A stretch of 64,000 bases of DNA from Flavobacterium sp. TR2 (GTDB lineage: Bacteria > Bacteroidota > Bacteroidia > Flavobacteriales > Flavobacteriaceae), in the NCBI RefSeq assembly GCF_025252405.1, contig NZ_CP104307.1:2790001-2854000 (forward strand), in the 5' to 3' direction. The notes below the pieces were generated by a model, which was given only the letters and a program-made list of their open reading frames with translations, was not told where the DNA came from and made no database searches. The translations under genes were made by a program, and so were the position numbers. Positions 25,160 through 34,311 of the stretch are shown here, piece by piece (the first letter of the stretch is position 1; each line of letters starts with the position of its first letter).

Positions 25160-25828
25160 TTATAAAAAGAATGCCAAAAGGATTCCGAGAACGATCATAG
25201 AAACTTTGGCAACATTGAATTTATGACCTTCGCTGCTTTCAAAAATAATCGTTGAGGAGATGTGGAATAAAATACCAATTACGATTGCCGTTATTTCGGT
25301 GTAATATTTACTTAAAAAAGGCAAATATTCAGAAGCCACAGTTCCTAGAGGCGTCATAATGGCAAATGTAAGCATGAACACAAAAATGGCTTTTTTATTT
25401 AAATCGGCATTGATGAAAAAGGTCGTTAAGATTACCGCAATCGGCAGGTGATGGATAGCGATTCCGACAGCCAAACCGTGATGGTGGCTTACTGGGAAAC
25501 CTTCTAAAAAGGCGTGAATGCAAAGGCTGATGAACAACAGCCACGGAATCTGAGACATTTTTGCGTGTCCGTGAACGTGTCCGTGTTCGGCGCCTTTAGA
25601 GAAAAATTCGAGAACGATCTGGAATAAAATTCCGACCATTATAAAGATTCCGATATTATGATTGTGCGATTCGTAAACTTCTGGAAGAAGATGCATTACG
25701 GTTAAAGACAATAAAAAAGAACCGCTGAAAGCCAGCAGTAATTTTAAATTGGTTTTGTTTTCGGGTTTTATAAACAAAGCCGCGCTATATCCTAAAAGTA
25801 CAGAAAATAAGGGTAATAAATAGTTCAT
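25160..25828 (-). CDS. ZIP family metal transporter
   Basis: The 222-residue protein has about seven membrane segments. The metal-site stretches HAFLEGFPV and GIAIHHLPIA match transmembrane helices 4 and 5 of ZIP transporters, and a His-rich loop (GAEHGHVHGHAK) sits between helices 3 and 4. ZIP proteins bring zinc or other divalent metals into the cytoplasm. No metal regulator gene is nearby and the substrate is unassigned. Confidence 0.92.
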   Translation of the reverse strand: MNYLLPLFSVLLGYSAALFIKPENKTNLKLLLAFSGSFLLSLTVMHLLPEVYESHNHNIGIFIMVGILFQIVLEFFSKGAEHGHVHGHAKMSQIPWLLFISLCIHAFLEGFPVSHHHGLAVGIAIHHLPIAVILTTFFINADLNKKAIFVFMLTFAIMTPLGTVASEYLPFLSKYYTEITAIVIGILFHISSTIIFESSEGHKFNVAKVSMIVLGILLAFFL

Positions 25829-25835
25829 CTGTTTG

Positions 25836-25915
25836 TTTAATCGTTAATTTGTTTAATTGTTTAATCGGTTTTTTTAGTCAATTTGTTCTGGCGATTAAAC
25901 AAATTAACGGTTAAA
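25836..25915. repeat. Long intergenic inverted repeat
   Basis: A 22-base arm at 25836-25857 pairs with 25894-25915 with one mismatch. Both arms are built from short words such as TTTAATCGTTAAT. It fills the gap between the ZIP and methyltransferase genes and may end transcription of the upstream gene, although no plain T run follows. Confidence 0.7.
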
Positions 25916-25925
25916 CGATTAAACG

Positions 25926-26690
25926 CTATTTAAAAATCATGATTAATCTTTCGCTTTCGGTTTTATGGAATTTTTTGAGTTTGTAGTCTCCAAAAATATC
26001 CAGAAGGAAAATTCCAGCTTCGTCCATTAAATCCTGAAAGTCTTTCAAAGTTAGTGCTTTTACTTTTTCTGTAAAATGATATTTTCTGCCTTTGTCTTCA
26101 AAATCGATTTCTTTGAAAATGTGCCCATCTTCAACGTATCTTTTGATGTGAAAATCAATTTCGTCAACTGTTTTTATTTCTTCCGGCACAAGGTTTTCTA
26201 TCACATTTGTCACGTTCATGAAATCGATAACAGCAAAGCCATATTCAGACAGACTTTCCTTAATCGCCTTCAAGGTAGTCAGATTGTCGTCGTCGCTTTC
26301 AAAGTAGCCAAAACTGGTGAAAAGGTTGAAAATAGCATCAAACTTTTCGTCAAATGGCTCACGCATATCGTGCACTTTAAAATGCAGTGTTTTATTGCTG
26401 TTTATGCTGGCTTCGGCAATACTGTTTTCAGACAAATCTGCTCCTAAAACATCATAGCCCAGCTGATTTAAATAAATAGAATGACGGCCTTTTCCGCACG
26501 CTAAATCCAATACTTTTGCTTTCTCAGGCAAGTTAAGGTAATGCGTTAAATTGTCCATGAAAATCTGAGCTTCACGATAATTACGATCCTTATAAAGAAT
26601 GTGATAATATGGCGTATCAAACCATGAAGAATACCAGTTTTGATTATCGTCTTCTTGGTTTGGGGTTGATGCGTTATGTTCTTCAGACAT
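25926..26690 (-). CDS. Class I SAM-dependent methyltransferase
   Basis: The 254-residue protein has a Rossmann-type SAM fold with motif I KVLDLACGKGRHSIYL (about residues 59-74) and DVLGADLSENSI after it, then FDAIFNLFTSFGYF (motif IV). The substrate is not evident; the C-terminal half (KALTLKDFQDLMDEAGIFLLDIFGDY) resembles small-molecule methyltransferases. It is divergent from the rRNA methyltransferase gene with overlapping promoter elements in between. Confidence 0.88.
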   Translation of the reverse strand: MSEEHNASTPNQEDDNQNWYSSWFDTPYYHILYKDRNYREAQIFMDNLTHYLNLPEKAKVLDLACGKGRHSIYLNQLGYDVLGADLSENSIAEASINSNKTLHFKVHDMREPFDEKFDAIFNLFTSFGYFESDDDNLTTLKAIKESLSEYGFAVIDFMNVTNVIENLVPEEIKTVDEIDFHIKRYVEDGHIFKEIDFEDKGRKYHFTEKVKALTLKDFQDLMDEAGIFLLDIFGDYKLKKFHKTESERLIMIFK

Positions 26691-26720
26691 TTATTCTATT
26701 TCAATTAATTCAAAGTCCGG

Positions 26721-26739
26721 CAAATTTAGTGTATTTTTG
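26721..26739. promoter_or_regulatory. Back-to-back -7 elements of the divergent methyltransferase genes
   Basis: TAAATTTG on the minus strand (complement of 26721-26728) and TATTTTTG on the plus strand (26732-26739) both match TAnnTTTG and lie three bases apart. No well-placed TTG was found for either, so these are partial predictions. Confidence 0.4.
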
Positions 26740-26826
26740 CCGAAAAATAACTATTTCGCTTCGATACGTATTTATACCAGTATAATAAAATGTTATGGCG
26801 ATTGGCTTTTTTTAATTAAAAAAGAA

Positions 26827-27990
26827 ATGGAAGAAAATTTTAAAATGATTGCCAAATGTTTTTTTGGCTTTGAAGAAATATTAGAAAAAGAATTGCGCAC
26901 ACTTGGAGCTCAGGATGTTGAAAAAGGAGTGAGAATGGTGAGCTTTAAAGGTGATAAAGGTTTTATGTATAAAGCCAATCTTTCTTTGCGTACGGCTCTT
27001 AAAGTCTTAAAGCCAATTTATTCTTTTAGAGCCAATAACGAACAGGCTTTATACAAAGGCATTTCGGGTTTAAATTGGTCAAAATATTTAAATGCGAATC
27101 AGACTTTTGTGATTGATACAACTGTGCATTCTACTTATTTCAATCATTCTGAATTTGTTTCTCAGAAATGTAAAGATGCAATTGTAGACCAATTTAGAGA
27201 GAGAACAGGCCAAAGGCCAAGCATAGATAAGCAATATCCAGATTTGCGTATTAATATTCATATCGATAAAGATCAGGTTTCTGTAGCTTTAGATACTTCT
27301 GGAGCTTCGCTTCATCAGCGCGGTTACAGAACGGCTACTAATATTGCGCCAATTAATGAAGTTTTAGCAGCTGGAATCCTTTTATTGTCAGGATGGGAAG
27401 GGCAAAGCCATTTTCTTGATCCAATGTGCGGTTCGGGAACTTTCTTGGCAGAAGCGGCTATGATTGCCTGCAATATTCCTGCAAACATCAATAGAAAAGA
27501 ATTTGCTTTTGAAAAATGGAAAGATTGGGATAATGATTTGTTTGATAAGATTGTGGATAGTTTAATGAAAAAGACAAGAGAATTTCATTATACGATTAAA
27601 GGTTTTGATAAAGCCCCTAGTGCAGTTAGCAAAGCAAAAGATAATATCAGAAATGCCAATTTAGAGGATTACATTAAAGTTTATGAAGAAAATTTCTTTG
27701 ATACGGAAAAAGAAACAGAAGGAAAACTTCATATCGTTTTCAATCCGCCTTATGATGAGCGTTTAGATATCCACATGGAAAGATTCTATGCTAATATTGG
27801 AGATACTTTAAAGAAAAATTATCCAGGAACAAACGCTTGGTTTATCACAGCAAATTTAGAAGCTTTAAAATTTGTCGGATTAAAACCGTCAAGAAAAATC
27901 AAACTTTTCAACGGAAGCCTTGAAGCACGTTTGGTGAAATACGAAATGTACGAAGGAAGCAAGAGAACGAAATTTCAAGTTTCTGAATAG
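26827..27990 (+). CDS. THUMP-domain rRNA guanine-N2 methyltransferase (RlmL-type)
   Basis: The 387-residue protein has an N-terminal ferredoxin-like/THUMP part (MIAKCFFGFEEILEKELR) and a Rossmann methyltransferase with DPMCGSGTFLAEAAMIA and the catalytic NPPYDERLD. These fit the N-terminal half of RlmL, which modifies G2445 of 23S rRNA, as a free-standing protein typical of Bacteroidota. The frame is open from 26737 but the family start is MEENFKMIAK at 26827. Confidence 0.92.
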   Translation: MEENFKMIAKCFFGFEEILEKELRTLGAQDVEKGVRMVSFKGDKGFMYKANLSLRTALKVLKPIYSFRANNEQALYKGISGLNWSKYLNANQTFVIDTTVHSTYFNHSEFVSQKCKDAIVDQFRERTGQRPSIDKQYPDLRINIHIDKDQVSVALDTSGASLHQRGYRTATNIAPINEVLAAGILLLSGWEGQSHFLDPMCGSGTFLAEAAMIACNIPANINRKEFAFEKWKDWDNDLFDKIVDSLMKKTREFHYTIKGFDKAPSAVSKAKDNIRNANLEDYIKVYEENFFDTEKETEGKLHIVFNPPYDERLDIHMERFYANIGDTLKKNYPGTNAWFITANLEALKFVGLKPSRKIKLFNGSLEARLVKYEMYEGSKRTKFQVSE

Positions 27991-27994
27991 TTGC

Positions 27995-28170
27995 AAAGTA
28001 ACAAAGGTTCAAAAGGACAAAGGGAAATTCTTTGTCGTTTTTGAAAACTTAAACTTTTGCCTTCAAAAGAGTATTAAAAGTATAATTATATTACCTGTTC
28101 AAGCTGCAAAGCTTTAAAAGTGCAAAGAAAAACTTTGTCCCTATGAGCCTTTGCGACTTTGAACCTTAAA
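27995..28170. repeat. Intergenic repeat of CTTTG/AAAGG words
   Basis: AACAAAGGTTCAAAAGGACA at the left and GCGACTTTGAACCTT at the right can pair across the gap. The right-hand word also ends the repeat at 34312-34410. No gene is present in 27991-28179. Confidence 0.6.
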
Positions 28171-28179
28171 AATAAAAAA

Positions 28180-28416
28180 ATGTCAAAACTACAACTACGA
28201 GCTTTTTTATACCAATTGGCAGCTTTTGCAATCCTATTTCTTGCATTTAGATATTTGATTGCTGCTTACACAGGACTAACTGGAATTTGGATTCCGATGA
28301 CGGCATTTGTAATTGGAACTATTGTTGGGCCTAAATTTCAAGCTGTGAGAACTAAAGACGGCGAAAAGCTTTTTATGAAATGGCTTTTTGTAAAAGGAAT
28401 CAAAGAAATTCAGTAA
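28180..28416 (+). CDS. Small membrane protein of unknown function
   Basis: The 78-residue protein has two membrane segments (about residues 10-27 and 35-52) and a basic, soluble C-terminus (KDGEKLFMKWLFVKGIKEIQ). I do not recognise a named family. It starts at ATG 28180 (MSKLQLRAFL); the upstream in-frame part to 28159 is repeat sequence. It precedes the racemase gene by 15 bases, so they are probably one transcript. Confidence 0.75.
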   Translation: MSKLQLRAFLYQLAAFAILFLAFRYLIAAYTGLTGIWIPMTAFVIGTIVGPKFQAVRTKDGEKLFMKWLFVKGIKEIQ

Positions 28417-28431
28417 TTTAAAAATGGCTAT

Positions 28432-29124
28432 ATGAGGAAAATTGGACTTATTGGAGGAATCAGCTGGGTTTCTACATCAGATTATTACACTTTAATTAAT
28501 AAAGGAATTAATGAAAAACTCGGCGGACTAAATTTCTCTGAATGTTTGATTTACTCTTTTAATTATGCCGATATTAAAAAGAATAACGATGCCAACGATT
28601 GGGATTCGACTTTTAATATGCTTTTTAAAGCTGCAGAAGTTTTAAAATCGGGTGGGGCAGAAGCAATTCTTTTATGCGCCAATACCATGCATTTAATTGC
28701 AGATAGATTGCAGCAGGCCATTGAGATTCCTCTTATTCATATCGCAGAAGAAACCGCGGTTGAAATTGAGAAAAAACAGCTGAAAAAAGTAGGTCTGCTG
28801 GGAACAAAATTTACAATGGAATTGGATTTCTTTAAAGATAAACTTGCTGAAAAAGGAATTGAAGCGATAATTCCTGCAAGCGAGGATGTTAAAGATTTTA
28901 TTCATTATACTATTTTTGAAGAGTTAGGAAGAGGAATCGCGACAGAGGAAACAAAAAAACGTTACTTAGAAATTGCAAATGAATTGATTAAAAACGGAGC
29001 AGAAGGAATCATTTTAGGATGTACTGAAATTCCGCTAGTCATAAAAGAAGGCGACTTAAACGTTCCAATTTTTGATACTACGCTAATACACACGCAAGCA
29101 GCGATTAATTTTCAATTATTATAA
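28432..29124 (+). CDS. Aspartate/glutamate racemase family protein
   Basis: The 230-residue protein has the two-Cys active site of cofactor-independent racemases: LLCANTMHLIA (Cys83) and LGCTEIPLV (Cys near 197). It begins MRKIGLIGGISWVST, as in the YgeA-type amino-acid racemases. The substrate, probably aspartate or a related amino acid, is not assured. The start has no competing ATG. Confidence 0.92.
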   Translation: MRKIGLIGGISWVSTSDYYTLINKGINEKLGGLNFSECLIYSFNYADIKKNNDANDWDSTFNMLFKAAEVLKSGGAEAILLCANTMHLIADRLQQAIEIPLIHIAEETAVEIEKKQLKKVGLLGTKFTMELDFFKDKLAEKGIEAIIPASEDVKDFIHYTIFEELGRGIATEETKKRYLEIANELIKNGAEGIILGCTEIPLVIKEGDLNVPIFDTTLIHTQAAINFQLL

Positions 29125-29129
29125 GCTGC

Positions 29130-29268
29130 TAAGCTTCTAAGATACTGAGCTTCTAAGTTGCTAAGGTTCGTAACTTCAATAAAAAAGCGATAAATTCAAT
29201 CTGAATTTATCGCTTTTTTAACTTAGAGCCTTAGTAATCTTAGAAGCTCAGAAACTTAGCAGCTAAAA
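29130..29268. repeat. Long inverted repeat around the racemase terminator
   Basis: GCTGCTAAGCTTCTAAGATA at the left pairs with the words CTTAGAAGCTCAG and AACTTAGCAGC at the right (29238-29266), leaving the terminator hairpin in the middle. Related words occur in the other CTTTG/AAAGG elements. Confidence 0.7.
29181..29219. terminator. Bidirectional terminator between the racemase and DUF6048 genes
   Basis: The 18-bp arms at 29181-29198 and 29202-29219 (A-run, GCGATAAATTCA, complement, T-run) with a 3-base loop serve both converging transcripts. Confidence 0.9.
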
Positions 29269-29272
29269 AAAA

Positions 29273-30112
29273 CTATTTTTTCTTCTTAGGCTCTTCTTTC
29301 TTTACAGTTTCAGAAGCCATTGTTTTTTTCTTGTAAATCGGGATAAAGTACGAAACGGTGTAATTGAAACCAATTCCGAAACTTCCGTCATAAGTTCTGT
29401 TGAATCCCGGAATGTAAAGATTCTCGAAATTATTTGGTTCTTTATTGGTAGCCAAAAGTTTCAGCTGAACGCCAAAACCAACAAATACATTATTGAAAAC
29501 TTTAGCTTTTAATCCCATTGCAACCTCAATCCATGTTGCCGTAAGACCACTGTATTTTTGATCTGTGGCTATTGGAGGCAATTCTCCCCAATACGGATTA
29601 GGGTTATAGATTTTATAGTTATGCAATTCTTGGCTAAAAGTGCTGAAACCGCCACGCATTCCTATCGTGATAAGATTCTCCATGTCCAGCCAGTTTTGAT
29701 AAAAATTATAGTCAAAACCTGCTTTAATATAAGTTCCATTAGCCGAAGAAGTTAAGCGGTCATCTTCTGTAGTTTTATCCTCGTAGCCTAATTCTGCAGC
29801 GATATAGTATTTTTTGGTCAAGCGCCAGTCTCCAACAAATTCCACTCCTTTATAATTTTTGTCATAAAGTCCGCGTGTTAGTTTGTACAGGTCAACACCT
29901 ACTCGAAGTCCGTAGCGGTCTGTTTTTACAACACTGTCTTTTGGAGCTTCCTGAATTACTGGTTTTGCCGTCTTTGCAGTTTTTTCTGTTTGAGGCTTTT
30001 TAGTCGTTAATGTGTCTTTATTTTTAGAAATCTCAGGCACATCCTGAGCAAAACCTAAAAACATTGAAAACAATAATGAAAGACTAAAAATAAACTTTAA
30101 TGTGTGTTTCAT
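29273..30112 (-). CDS. DUF6048 family outer-membrane beta-barrel protein
   Basis: The 279-residue protein has a signal peptide (about residues 1-22, ending GFAQ). A Lys/Pro/Thr-rich linker follows, then repeated amphipathic beta-strands (YGLRVGVDLYKLTRGL, WRLTKKYYIAAELGYEDK). It ends in a Lys-rich tail. It fits DUF6048 of Flavobacteriia, function unknown. Its ATG lies inside the 3' end of the upstream DUF6452 gene (29-base overlap), so the two are translationally coupled. Confidence 0.83.
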   Translation of the reverse strand: MKHTLKFIFSLSLLFSMFLGFAQDVPEISKNKDTLTTKKPQTEKTAKTAKPVIQEAPKDSVVKTDRYGLRVGVDLYKLTRGLYDKNYKGVEFVGDWRLTKKYYIAAELGYEDKTTEDDRLTSSANGTYIKAGFDYNFYQNWLDMENLITIGMRGGFSTFSQELHNYKIYNPNPYWGELPPIATDQKYSGLTATWIEVAMGLKAKVFNNVFVGFGVQLKLLATNKEPNNFENLYIPGFNRTYDGSFGIGFNYTVSYFIPIYKKKTMASETVKKEEPKKKK

Positions 30113-30623
30113 TTTCAAATTCAATGTTAGGGTTTTCTAAATCAACTTCGGTCATCCAGATACTACCGTCTGGATCAGTTTGAACAACAGGTAAGGTGCT
30201 TCTTAGCTGAAAAGTAGTTTTGAAGCCACAGGCTCTCGAAACATATACATTTTGTGTGCTATAGTTAAATTTAAGCACATCTGTATTAATTGTTGTAGGC
30301 GTTTCGCTTAAAGAGTTGTAAATAAACTTGAAGGTTGTTGTGGTGTCGTTTACTTTTAAAGGAATCATAACGCTGCTTCCGTTGGTTACATATCTCAACG
30401 GATCATCTACAGCAAGACTTTCATTAAAAACAATTCCCTGATCCATTCCTTCGCCAATAACTTTTAAGTTACTCACATTTCTAGTTTTCGTAGGATTGGA
30501 AATATCATAAAACGTAATAACCAATCTAGGAGTAGTTGGCGTATTGGCGTCGCAGATATCGTCTTTCTCGCAGCTAGACAAGCCAAAAGTAAAGAGCAGT
30601 AAAAGAGAGATTAGTTTTTTCAT
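30084..30623 (-). CDS. DUF6452 family lipoprotein
   Basis: The 179-residue protein has a lipoprotein signal (LLLFTFGLSSC, Cys18) followed by a beta-rich domain with ICDANTPTTPRLVITFYD and SRACGFKTTFQL. This matches DUF6452 as I recall it; its role is unknown but it habitually neighbours DUF6048. It overlaps the DUF6048 start and lies 6 bases downstream of rlmD, so rlmD-DUF6452-DUF6048 form one operon. Confidence 0.82.
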   Translation of the reverse strand: MKKLISLLLLFTFGLSSCEKDDICDANTPTTPRLVITFYDISNPTKTRNVSNLKVIGEGMDQGIVFNESLAVDDPLRYVTNGSSVMIPLKVNDTTTTFKFIYNSLSETPTTINTDVLKFNYSTQNVYVSRACGFKTTFQLRSTLPVVQTDPDGSIWMTEVDLENPNIEFENETHIKVYF

Positions 30624-30629
30624 CTATTT

Positions 30630-32042
30630 TTATCGAAGTTCTAAAAGTACAACATTTTCAACATGATGTGTCTGCGGGAACATATCTACAGGTCGCACAC
30701 GCGTCACTTTGTATTTTTCGTCCATTAAAGCTAAATCACGTGCTTGAGTTGCAGAATTACAGCTTACATAAACGACTCTTTTTGGCGCAATCTTTAAGAT
30801 TTGCTCCACAACATCTTTATGCATTCCGTCACGAGGCGGATCTGTAATAATAACGTCAGGTTTTCCGTGCTGTGCTATAAAAGCTTCATTAAAGACTACT
30901 TTCATGTCACCAACAAAAAACTCACAATTTGTAATATTATTGCGTTCTGCATTGGCTTTAGCATCAATAATAGCTTCAGGAACGCTTTCTACTCCGATTA
31001 CTTTTTTTGCTTTTTTAGAAACGAACTGAGCAATCGTTCCCGTTCCTGTATATAAATCATAAACAGTCTCGTTTCCTGTAAGGCCAGCAAAATCTCTAGT
31101 TATTTTGTATAATTCGTAAGCTTGATCAGAATTGGTCTGGTAAAAAGATTTTGCATTAATGCTGAATTTTAAACCTTCCATTTCTTCCAAGATGTAATCT
31201 CTTCCTTTGTAAAGAACAACATCCTGATCGTAAATTGTATCATTTTGCTTTCCGTTTACCACATATTGCAATGAAGTAATTTGCGGAAATTTCTCGTGTA
31301 AATGGTTCAGGATTAATTCTCTGTTTTCTTGGTCATCTTCAAAAAACTGAATTAAAACCATAATTTCTCCAGTAGAAACAGTACGAATCATAACAGTTCT
31401 CAATAATCCAGAATGTTCTCTCGGATTAAAAAAAGCTAAATTATGCTCGTTTGCAAATGCTCTTATTTCGTTGCGAATAGCATTTGAAGGATCTTCCTGC
31501 AAGTGACATTTGTTGATGTCTAGAATTTTATCCCACATTTTCGGAATATGAAAACCTAGAGCGTTTCTATTTCCTAAATCTTCAGTGCTTCCAATTTCTT
31601 TTTCTGTTAGCCAACGGCTGTTAGAAAAAGAAAATTCCATTTTATTTCTATAAAAAAACTGTTTCTCAGAACCTAAAATATCTTCAAATTCTGGAAGTTC
31701 AATTTTTCCTATTCTTTGCAAGTGGTTTTTAACTTCATTTTGTTTGAATGCAAGCTGTTGGCTGTATTTCATATTCTGCCATTTGCAGCCGCCGCACACT
31801 CCAAAATGTTCGCAGATTGGATCTACTCTGTATTCAGATAATTCGTGAAATTTTACAGCTTTACCTTCGTAATAAGCCTTTCTCTTTTTTAATGTCTGTA
31901 CGTCTACAACATCTCCAGGTACCACATTCGGAATAAAGATTACTTTTCCGTCAGGTGCTTTGGCTACTGATACGCCTTTTGCACCAGCATCAAGAACTTG
32001 AATTTGATGAAAGACAATTTTGTCTGTATTTTTTCTTCCCAT
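30630..32042 (-). CDS. rlmD: 23S rRNA (uracil-5-)-methyltransferase RlmD
   Basis: The 470-residue protein has an N-terminal TRAM-like domain and an iron-sulfur cluster motif (Cys77, Cys83, Cys86 in ICEHFGVCGGCKW, with a later Cys in INKCHLQ). The methyltransferase domain has VYDLYTGTGTIAQF, TDPPRDG and the catalytic VSCNSATQARD. RlmD/RumA methylates U1939 in E. coli 23S rRNA. It leads the operon with DUF6452 and DUF6048 and has a good promoter immediately upstream with almost no leader. Confidence 0.95.
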   Translation of the reverse strand: MGRKNTDKIVFHQIQVLDAGAKGVSVAKAPDGKVIFIPNVVPGDVVDVQTLKKRKAYYEGKAVKFHELSEYRVDPICEHFGVCGGCKWQNMKYSQQLAFKQNEVKNHLQRIGKIELPEFEDILGSEKQFFYRNKMEFSFSNSRWLTEKEIGSTEDLGNRNALGFHIPKMWDKILDINKCHLQEDPSNAIRNEIRAFANEHNLAFFNPREHSGLLRTVMIRTVSTGEIMVLIQFFEDDQENRELILNHLHEKFPQITSLQYVVNGKQNDTIYDQDVVLYKGRDYILEEMEGLKFSINAKSFYQTNSDQAYELYKITRDFAGLTGNETVYDLYTGTGTIAQFVSKKAKKVIGVESVPEAIIDAKANAERNNITNCEFFVGDMKVVFNEAFIAQHGKPDVIITDPPRDGMHKDVVEQILKIAPKRVVYVSCNSATQARDLALMDEKYKVTRVRPVDMFPQTHHVENVVLLELR

Positions 32043-32046
32043 AGCG

Positions 32047-32075
32047 CAAAAATAAGCCTTTGAAAACTTTTACAA
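32047..32075 (-). promoter_or_regulatory. Promoter of rlmD
   Basis: On the minus strand it reads TTG-N18-TATTTTTG; the TTG is the complement of 32073-32075 and the -7 box of 32047-32054. The -7 box ends only 4 bases from the ATG, so the transcript should be leaderless or nearly so. Confidence 0.65.
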
Positions 32076-32201
32076 ATTTAATTTTTGAAAAAATTTAGAA
32101 ATTATTCAAAATATTAGTTTAATTGGGTATAAAAGTTAATTTTGTTTTTGCAATGACCCCAACAAAAACAGCTATTAACCTACGCTTATTCCTCGCTTTT
32201 T

Positions 32202-33251
32202 ATGAAGTTGTATCATAAACTCTCGCAAATCGGTTTCCTAAAAAAAAGTTATGCTTTTAAATTTCTATTTGTCGCTTTTATCGGCATCCATATTCCTTTA
32301 ATTGGGATTCTGTTTTTTGTTTTATTTTTTGAACATGAAGTTTCATCGGCTTCCATTCTTGTTTTTTCTTTGATCATGACATTGCTGGCAACTGCCGTAA
32401 CACTTTTGGTTTTAAACAAGCTTATCAGACCAATTGCAACAGCTTCAAAAGCTTTAGATGACTACAGAAATTCGAGAAAATTGTCTGCCCTCCCAACAGA
32501 ATATACTGATGAAGCGGGACTGCTTTTGTGCAACATACAGGAATCTATCAATGAAGCTGAGAACTTTATTAATGAAAAGCAGGATTTGATCTATATGCTT
32601 TCGCACGATTTGAAGAATTTTGCTGGAAATCCGCAAGGCTTGGCTCAATTGATTATAAGCGAAAATCCATCAGAATCGGTTAAAAACCTTGCCGAATTAA
32701 TTTGCGAATCAACTGATCTTCAGTTTAGGTATATCGAAAATTTTATCAAGCTGCTGAAGGAACAGGACAAAATAGAAAAAACAAATCAAGAGGCTAGAAT
32801 AATTTCGTTTTCTAATATTCTTCCTTTTATAAATGAACAAGTCGAGCAGCGCTTATTGGATAAAAATATAAGGCTGGATGTGATTTTAGAATCTTCAGAA
32901 GCCAAACTGAAAATAGACGAGGGACTTTTGATTCAGGTTTTGGTAAATCTAATCAGTAACGCAGTTAAGTTTTCTTATTTTGAAAGTGAAATAAAAGTTA
33001 GAATCTTTTCAGAAAATTCAAAATTGATCGTAACGGTAAGGGACAAAGGGATAGGCTTTGATAAAAACCAGATTGAAGAATTATTTAAAAAATTCACTAA
33101 AATGAGCCGACTTGGAACTGCAAGTGAAGGTTCGACGGGAATTGGGCTTTATTTGTGCAAAAAGATCATTGAAAGAAATAAAGGACGATTGACCGCATCG
33201 AGCGAAGGAAAGAATAAAGGTGCAGAATTCAGGGTTGAATTTGACATATAA
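32202..33251 (+). CDS. Sensor histidine kinase
   Basis: The 349-residue protein has two membrane helices (about 20-43 and 49-71), a HAMP-like linker (NKLIRPIATASKAL), a HisKA dimer domain with the phospho-accepting His135 (LSHDLKNF) and a HATPase domain (LVNLISNAVKFS, VRDKGIGFD, GSTGIGLYLCKKI). The extracytoplasmic loop is very short, so the signal is probably sensed in the membrane. No response regulator is adjacent; the partner is unknown. TAATTTTG at 32137-32144 is a possible -7 box. Confidence 0.93.
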   Translation: MKLYHKLSQIGFLKKSYAFKFLFVAFIGIHIPLIGILFFVLFFEHEVSSASILVFSLIMTLLATAVTLLVLNKLIRPIATASKALDDYRNSRKLSALPTEYTDEAGLLLCNIQESINEAENFINEKQDLIYMLSHDLKNFAGNPQGLAQLIISENPSESVKNLAELICESTDLQFRYIENFIKLLKEQDKIEKTNQEARIISFSNILPFINEQVEQRLLDKNIRLDVILESSEAKLKIDEGLLIQVLVNLISNAVKFSYFESEIKVRIFSENSKLIVTVRDKGIGFDKNQIEELFKKFTKMSRLGTASEGSTGIGLYLCKKIIERNKGRLTASSEGKNKGAEFRVEFDI

Positions 33252-33255
33252 AAAG

Positions 33256-33294
33256 AAGGGTTATTAAGATTTACAAAAACTTAATAACCCTTTT
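33256..33294. terminator. Terminator between the histidine kinase and aldo/keto reductase genes
   Basis: Arms AAGGGTTATTAAG (33256-33268) and CTTAATAACCCTT (33280-33292) pair perfectly around an 11-base loop, with flanking A and T runs for both strands. Confidence 0.88.
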
Positions 33295-33311
33295 ATGATT
33301 TTCTTTATGTG

Positions 33312-34298
33312 CTACCAAAGCTGATGTACTGATGGCTTGATTAGATCGCTGTAGATTTTATTCATGGCTGCAATCTGTTCTGAAGTTAATTTCGGAGTAT
33401 CATAAACTGATAAATTAGATAAAATATGCTCTGTTTTTGATGCTCCCGGAATAATGCAGCTTACTTCGTTAAAGCTTAAAATCCACTGAAGGGCAATGGC
33501 AGCCAGATTTTTCGATTCAGGAAATAACGCTTTTAATTCATCAACCGCCTTTAATCCCAATTCATAATCAATTCCAGAGAAAGTCTCACCTTTATCAAAC
33601 GCTTCTCCGTTACGATTAAAATTACGGTGATCCTGAGGTTCAAAAGTGGTTTTTGAATCAAATTTACCTGTTAAAAGCCCGCTAGCCAACGGAACTCTTG
33701 CGATGATTCCAATGTCTTTCTTTTTGGCTTCTGAGAAAAACAATTCAGACGGACGCTGACGAAACAGATTGAAAATAATCTGAACCGTGGTCACATTAGA
33801 ATATTCCATAGCTTTTAATGCCTCCTCAACTTTTTCAACGCTTACTCCAAGATTAAGAATTTTCCCCTGATCTTTTAGTCGGTCAAAAAGTTCGAATATT
33901 TCTGGGCGATAATAAACTTCTGTTGGGGGGCAATGCAGCTGAATCAGGTCAAGCGTTTCTAAACCAGTTCTTTTTAAACTCTCTTCAACAAATTTTTGAA
34001 GTACTTTCGGAGTATATCCTTCATTAACGTGAGGATTTATCTGGCGGCCGCATTTTGTGGCAACAAAAATTCTTTCAGAACGAGAACGAACCACTCTTCC
34101 AACAGCAGTTTCGCTTAATCCATTTTCATAAACATCCGCAGTGTCAATAAAGTTTACGCCGTTGTCAATAGCCGTATTCAAAAGTTCGTCGGCCTTTTTA
34201 TCATCAAAACCCGATCCCCATTTTCCGCCAACCTGCCAAGTGCCAAGCGAGATCTCTGAGATCGTAAAGTTTGTTTTTCCTAGTTTTCTGTAGTTCAT
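33312..34298 (-). CDS. Aldo/keto reductase
   Basis: The 328-residue TIM-barrel oxidoreductase has the signature FIDTADVYENGLSE with the catalytic Asp and Tyr, VATKCGRQ and IQLHCPP (His), and the NADPH-binding IIPGASKTEHI. Start taken at MNYRKLGKTNFTISE (ATG 34298); the preceding seven codons are Lys/Asn-rich leader. Substrate unknown. It is followed by the shared terminator at 33256-33294. Confidence 0.93.
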   Translation of the reverse strand: MNYRKLGKTNFTISEISLGTWQVGGKWGSGFDDKKADELLNTAIDNGVNFIDTADVYENGLSETAVGRVVRSRSERIFVATKCGRQINPHVNEGYTPKVLQKFVEESLKRTGLETLDLIQLHCPPTEVYYRPEIFELFDRLKDQGKILNLGVSVEKVEEALKAMEYSNVTTVQIIFNLFRQRPSELFFSEAKKKDIGIIARVPLASGLLTGKFDSKTTFEPQDHRNFNRNGEAFDKGETFSGIDYELGLKAVDELKALFPESKNLAAIALQWILSFNEVSCIIPGASKTEHILSNLSVYDTPKLTSEQIAAMNKIYSDLIKPSVHQLW

Positions 34299-34311
34299 TT
34301 TTTTCTTTTTG

